From: JBFFSQ01 sp041572275
GTDB taxonomy: Bacteria > Pseudomonadota > Gammaproteobacteria > SZUA-229
DNA length: 17,787 nucleotides
Assembly (NCBI GenBank): GCA_041572275.1
Contig: JBFFSQ010000043.1
Location: 1 to 17,787 of the forward strand
Direction: 5' to 3'
The translations under genes and the position numbers were made by a program. The notes below the pieces were generated by a model. It was not told where the DNA came from and made no database searches. It worked only from the letters and a program-made list of their open reading frames with translations. This document shows positions 14,893 to 17,787 of this stretch, one piece after another; the first letter of the stretch is position 1; every line of letters starts with the position of its first letter.

Positions 14893-17073
14893 ATGTTTAA
14901 TCGCCAGCTAGTTCGAGACCATTTCGGTCAACATTACAAAATCCACACGAGTAGGGACAAGACTGCACCTGCAGCTTTACAGCCTGAATTCTTCCACAGT
15001 ACAAACCAGGCCAATCGATTTATCAATAATCTCATTGCACCCTCTGGTTTCTGGAAAAGCATTCACAATGCTGAATCAATAAGCGCCGAGGCAATACATG
15101 ATGAAGCCCATCTAATACGTGAGATTGCAGCATTATTCAGTAGAGGAAAAATTAAAGCCTATAAAATCAGCTCGTACTCCTATACCGATCACCCACCAGA
15201 AAAAAGGGCGGTTACTGACAATGAAAAAAATAAACATATTTTTACATCAGCCAGTACATTACTCATAAGCTCACCACGCGAAGTACTTACATTTACCAAT
15301 AAAACAGAAGCGACTCAATATCTTACGAAATTATCACCCAATAGAGTCAGTCTGCAGAACCTGGTTAAAGAATTAGAATTACCAAGAACTGAGCTTGATG
15401 ATGAGTATGGTGAGTTAATAGAGTTAGTTGCTACAGGACTGGCATCTGGTTCTATAGTGGTATTTCTAGACAGGTATACCACGCCTCCTGCTTCTACAGG
15501 AGATACTGATGCTGCTTTACATGGAGACAAGGATGCTGGCAAGGGCCCAGAAAAGCCAGAATGTACATTTGACTCTATGACACTTCAATGTTCGCATTAT
15601 CCAAAAGACCGAAGCTTCCAACTTGATGTCATTAAAGACAAGCCAAATTTAAATGGCGTTGATAAAGCATTGCAAGTTATTGCAAAACCTGGTGACCCAG
15701 ACAAGATAAAAGTTGAATTTTCTGGAAGTTGTGGCTGTGGCGATGAGAATTGCCCTTCAATTAATATCGATAGTGACACTTTGACTGAAGTTTCAAATAA
15801 AAGCCCTTATGAGTTTGAGTCATTCCCTAAAGAAAAATTACACGAAGTAAACAGTTTTACTGACTTTTTGAAATATTGTCTTGTGCCTGACATAAGCAGC
15901 CTAGACTACCAGGTATATACTGTCTCAAAATCTGGTTGTAACGGTAGTGAAGGTCATGTTGCTAAGATTCACAGCTTTCCTACTTTTAAATGGGGTGGTA
16001 GTGTAACTTTCGGCTATGCACAAAAAGATGGCAGTCAGGAGAAAAATGCAACCAACTTAAAAGACCCTGGAGAATGGCAACTCGAAGCCAAATTAGAAGG
16101 TGAAATAGGCCAGCAAAGATTCGAGTTTAAATCTGCAAACAAGAACGAAACTGATGATTATTTCCCCAGTCTCAAAAACCGTATCACCGATCTTATTGAA
16201 AAAATCGATGAAATGGCTGATCAAACAGATAATCTTGGACAGGACGTTTCAAAACTAGTTGGTCTCAAGCCAGGAGATGGGAAAGGCTTACTAAAATTCA
16301 AAGCCACTTGGCCGAAAATTAGTCTCAATGGCAACCTAGAGTTGAAAGAAGCTGTGAATGATTTCGATGTCGATATTGGGGGTGAAGTCAGCCTTTCCAT
16401 GACCCCATTGTTTGGCGCAGAAGTACGTACCGATATTTTAAGCTGGATTATTCGAGGCTTTGGCCCCCAGGCAATGTTCCTTGAAGAACTCAGAGAACGC
16501 GTCAAAGACAAAGCAGAGATTGCAGTAGATATTATCCTAAACGGTCAAATTGAGGCAGATCTAAAATGGACTAAAGTTGCTCATGACAAATGGTTAAACT
16601 TTGGTGGCAATAAAGCAGGAGAAGCCACTCTAGGCTTATTCCTTGGTTTAGAAGCTCGCGCCAAAGCAGAAGTAAATGTATTCTTCGTAAAAGTCACTGT
16701 AGGTGTTGAATTACAGGTTAAGGGAAATACTAGCAAAGGAGCAAGCGAAGGCGTCGGTATAATTGGCACTCTCTACGCAACTACCAATAAAGATTATCCT
16801 GCGATAGGTGGGAGGTTTACTTTTACTGGTGTTGCAATTTATTTTAGCTATTATGCAGAAATTGGAAGTAAGGAAGCGACTAGCGATGATGTACAAAATC
16901 AAAATATTGGACAGAGACAAATCAACTCAGATGATGATGATGAACAACCGAGTAAAGAACTTTCAGGAAAAGAACAAAAACTACGTAAATTAGATAGTGT
17001 TCTAGATGCTTGGGAATTTCCTGAAAAACCTGATGCCGGAAATGGACGTCGCTTAAAAGACGTCGAATTGTAA
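14893..17073 (+). CDS. Large protein of unknown family, candidate T6SS effector
   Basis: I do not recognise the family of this 726-residue protein. It has no signal peptide, no Walker motif, no PAAR or Rhs repeats, no MIX motif that I can see, and no typical hydrophobic transmembrane helix. Residues 33-93 and 131-194 look like two weakly similar copies (…TN… then LIREIAALFSRGKI versus LIELVATGLASGSI). Residues 224-290 form a Cys-containing segment with C224, C233-S-H and a cluster C280-G-C-G-D-E-N-C287. From about 365 the sequence turns beta-rich and amphipathic; the 495-660 part is Gly-rich with alternating hydrophobic residues. An acidic run DDDDE (680-684) precedes a charged C-terminal helix. 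Position after a T6SS operon, lack of Sec signal and a following exported small protein make an effector role plausible; this is inference. Confidence 0.6.
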   Translation: MFNRQLVRDHFGQHYKIHTSRDKTAPAALQPEFFHSTNQANRFINNLIAPSGFWKSIHNAESISAEAIHDEAHLIREIAALFSRGKIKAYKISSYSYTDHPPEKRAVTDNEKNKHIFTSASTLLISSPREVLTFTNKTEATQYLTKLSPNRVSLQNLVKELELPRTELDDEYGELIELVATGLASGSIVVFLDRYTTPPASTGDTDAALHGDKDAGKGPEKPECTFDSMTLQCSHYPKDRSFQLDVIKDKPNLNGVDKALQVIAKPGDPDKIKVEFSGSCGCGDENCPSINIDSDTLTEVSNKSPYEFESFPKEKLHEVNSFTDFLKYCLVPDISSLDYQVYTVSKSGCNGSEGHVAKIHSFPTFKWGGSVTFGYAQKDGSQEKNATNLKDPGEWQLEAKLEGEIGQQRFEFKSANKNETDDYFPSLKNRITDLIEKIDEMADQTDNLGQDVSKLVGLKPGDGKGLLKFKATWPKISLNGNLELKEAVNDFDVDIGGEVSLSMTPLFGAEVRTDILSWIIRGFGPQAMFLEELRERVKDKAEIAVDIILNGQIEADLKWTKVAHDKWLNFGGNKAGEATLGLFLGLEARAKAEVNVFFVKVTVGVELQVKGNTSKGASEGVGIIGTLYATTNKDYPAIGGRFTFTGVAIYFSYYAEIGSKEATSDDVQNQNIGQRQINSDDDDEQPSKELSGKEQKLRKLDSVLDAWEFPEKPDAGNGRRLKDVEL

Positions 17074-17088
17074 CCACTGGTAATAAAC

Positions 17089-17787
17089 ATGAAAGCCAAG
17101 TTAATACTATTATTATTAATTACTTTTACAAATAATTCTTCAACCGCATTAGATAACCCCAATGGCAACACTATGAGCATATTACACAATCAACCATTAT
17201 TTTTTGTCAAGATAGATACATTTGGCACCCGATATGTATTAAAAATAAATGGTGTTACTTTATTACGAGAAAGTAGCTCAGAAGGACAAATGACAACTAT
17301 GCTTCCTATTAATCATTGGATGCATCCAGATAAAAACACAATGGAAGTACAAATCAGGCCACCAAAAAAGGGTGAAGAATTCAATCCTAATGCACGCCTT
17401 GAATATAGTCTTATTTTAAAAAGCAATACAGATCCAGATGCATTTCATATTCTTTCAACGATCAATATAACTGGAACATCTGCTAATTCCAAAGAGACAG
17501 TCCCGTCATCACCTTCAGGAACATTTAATTCATTTAATCAATTCAAAACTGATGATAAGGGTGATGTTAATATCTCTAATATAACCATTGAAGACATTAA
17601 ATCTTTCAAAGGCGGTTTAATTTACAAGCGACAAATAAATTCCCCATCATCTCTACCTTTATGGAATTTTTTTGACAGCGATGACGTACCTAATGTTGAA
17701 CCAATGTCTGATGCTGAATATTACAATGAGTTAGATATCCTGCTGAATGAATACCTAAAAGTACAAGAAGCATTAAAAACTAAAGAT
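17089..17787 (+). CDS. Exported protein, partial; candidate periplasmic immunity protein
   Basis: I translated this from the ATG at 17089; 233 codons are open to the window edge, so the 3' end is missing. It begins MKAKLILLLLITFTNNSSTA followed by LDN, a clear Sec signal peptide with a likely cleavage after STA (about residue 20), and no Cys for lipidation. The mature protein begins with a beta-rich part (FFVKIDTFGTRYVLKINGV and NHWMHPDKNTMEVQIRPPKK) resembling a small sandwich domain. A Ser/Pro-rich stretch and an acidic segment follow. It starts 15 bases after the large upstream protein ends, so the two are co-transcribed. The ribosome binding site is weak. Family unknown to me. A periplasmic protein directly after a signal-less T6SS-linked protein fits immunity against a periplasm- or membrane-acting effector, but an adaptor role cannot be excluded. 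The gene's start is very AT-rich (14/60 G+C at 17101-17160). Confidence 0.65.
   Translation, partial: MKAKLILLLLITFTNNSSTALDNPNGNTMSILHNQPLFFVKIDTFGTRYVLKINGVTLLRESSSEGQMTTMLPINHWMHPDKNTMEVQIRPPKKGEEFNPNARLEYSLILKSNTDPDAFHILSTINITGTSANSKETVPSSPSGTFNSFNQFKTDDKGDVNISNITIEDIKSFKGGLIYKRQINSPSSLPLWNFFDSDDVPNVEPMSDAEYYNELDILLNEYLKVQEALKTKD

Noticed and set aside
1..17787. CRISPR arrays, tRNA or rRNA genes, insertion sequences
   Set aside because: I saw no regular spaced direct repeats, no cloverleaf-like sequence, no rRNA-like sequence and no transposase.

Overview
The window carries most of a type VI secretion system (T6SS) locus from what looks like a gammaproteobacterium of low to moderate GC. 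That placement is inferred from the style of the Tss proteins and from the base composition; no ribosomal or other taxonomic marker is present, so genus cannot be given.

Layout. A divergent pair of operons flanks a very AT-rich 907-base intergenic region (2849-3755). On the minus strand, reading leftwards, are tagH/fha (FHA-domain scaffold), tssJ (outer-membrane lipoprotein) and the 5' part of tssK (baseplate adaptor), which runs off the left edge. On the plus strand are tssA, tssB, tssC, a second divergent tssC paralogue, tssE, tssF, tssG and tssH/clpV. Short gaps and overlaps suggest one operon: tssB/tssC overlap by 1 base, tssE/tssF by 11 and tssF/tssG by 37. To the right, after a 212-base gap with a strong palindrome, are a 726-residue protein of unknown family with no secretion signal and, 15 bases further on, a partial gene for a small exported protein. 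I interpret this last pair as a candidate effector and periplasmic immunity protein.

How the parts fit. TssJ, with TssL and TssM (not in the window, probably beyond tssK), would form the membrane complex. TssK, TssE, TssF and TssG form the baseplate. TssA guides tail assembly, TssB and TssC form the contractile sheath, and TssH recycles contracted sheath. TagH suggests post-translational control. Neither Hcp (tssD) nor VgrG (tssI) is encoded here, and the place between tssC and tssE where hcp often lies holds the second tssC.

Most interesting points. (1) The tssA control region has a clean sigma70-type promoter, an inverted repeat over the -35, a long hairpin at the 5' end of the predicted leader, and a cluster of GATC-centred TTGATCAA-like repeats upstream. 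(2) The tandem TssC paralogue has a His-rich insertion and lacks the TssC N-terminal helix-like segment. (3) A long perfect hairpin separates the two tssC genes. (4) The right-hand two-gene unit is a possible undescribed effector/immunity module; its large protein has a weak internal repeat, a Cys cluster and a glycine-rich amphipathic C-terminal part.
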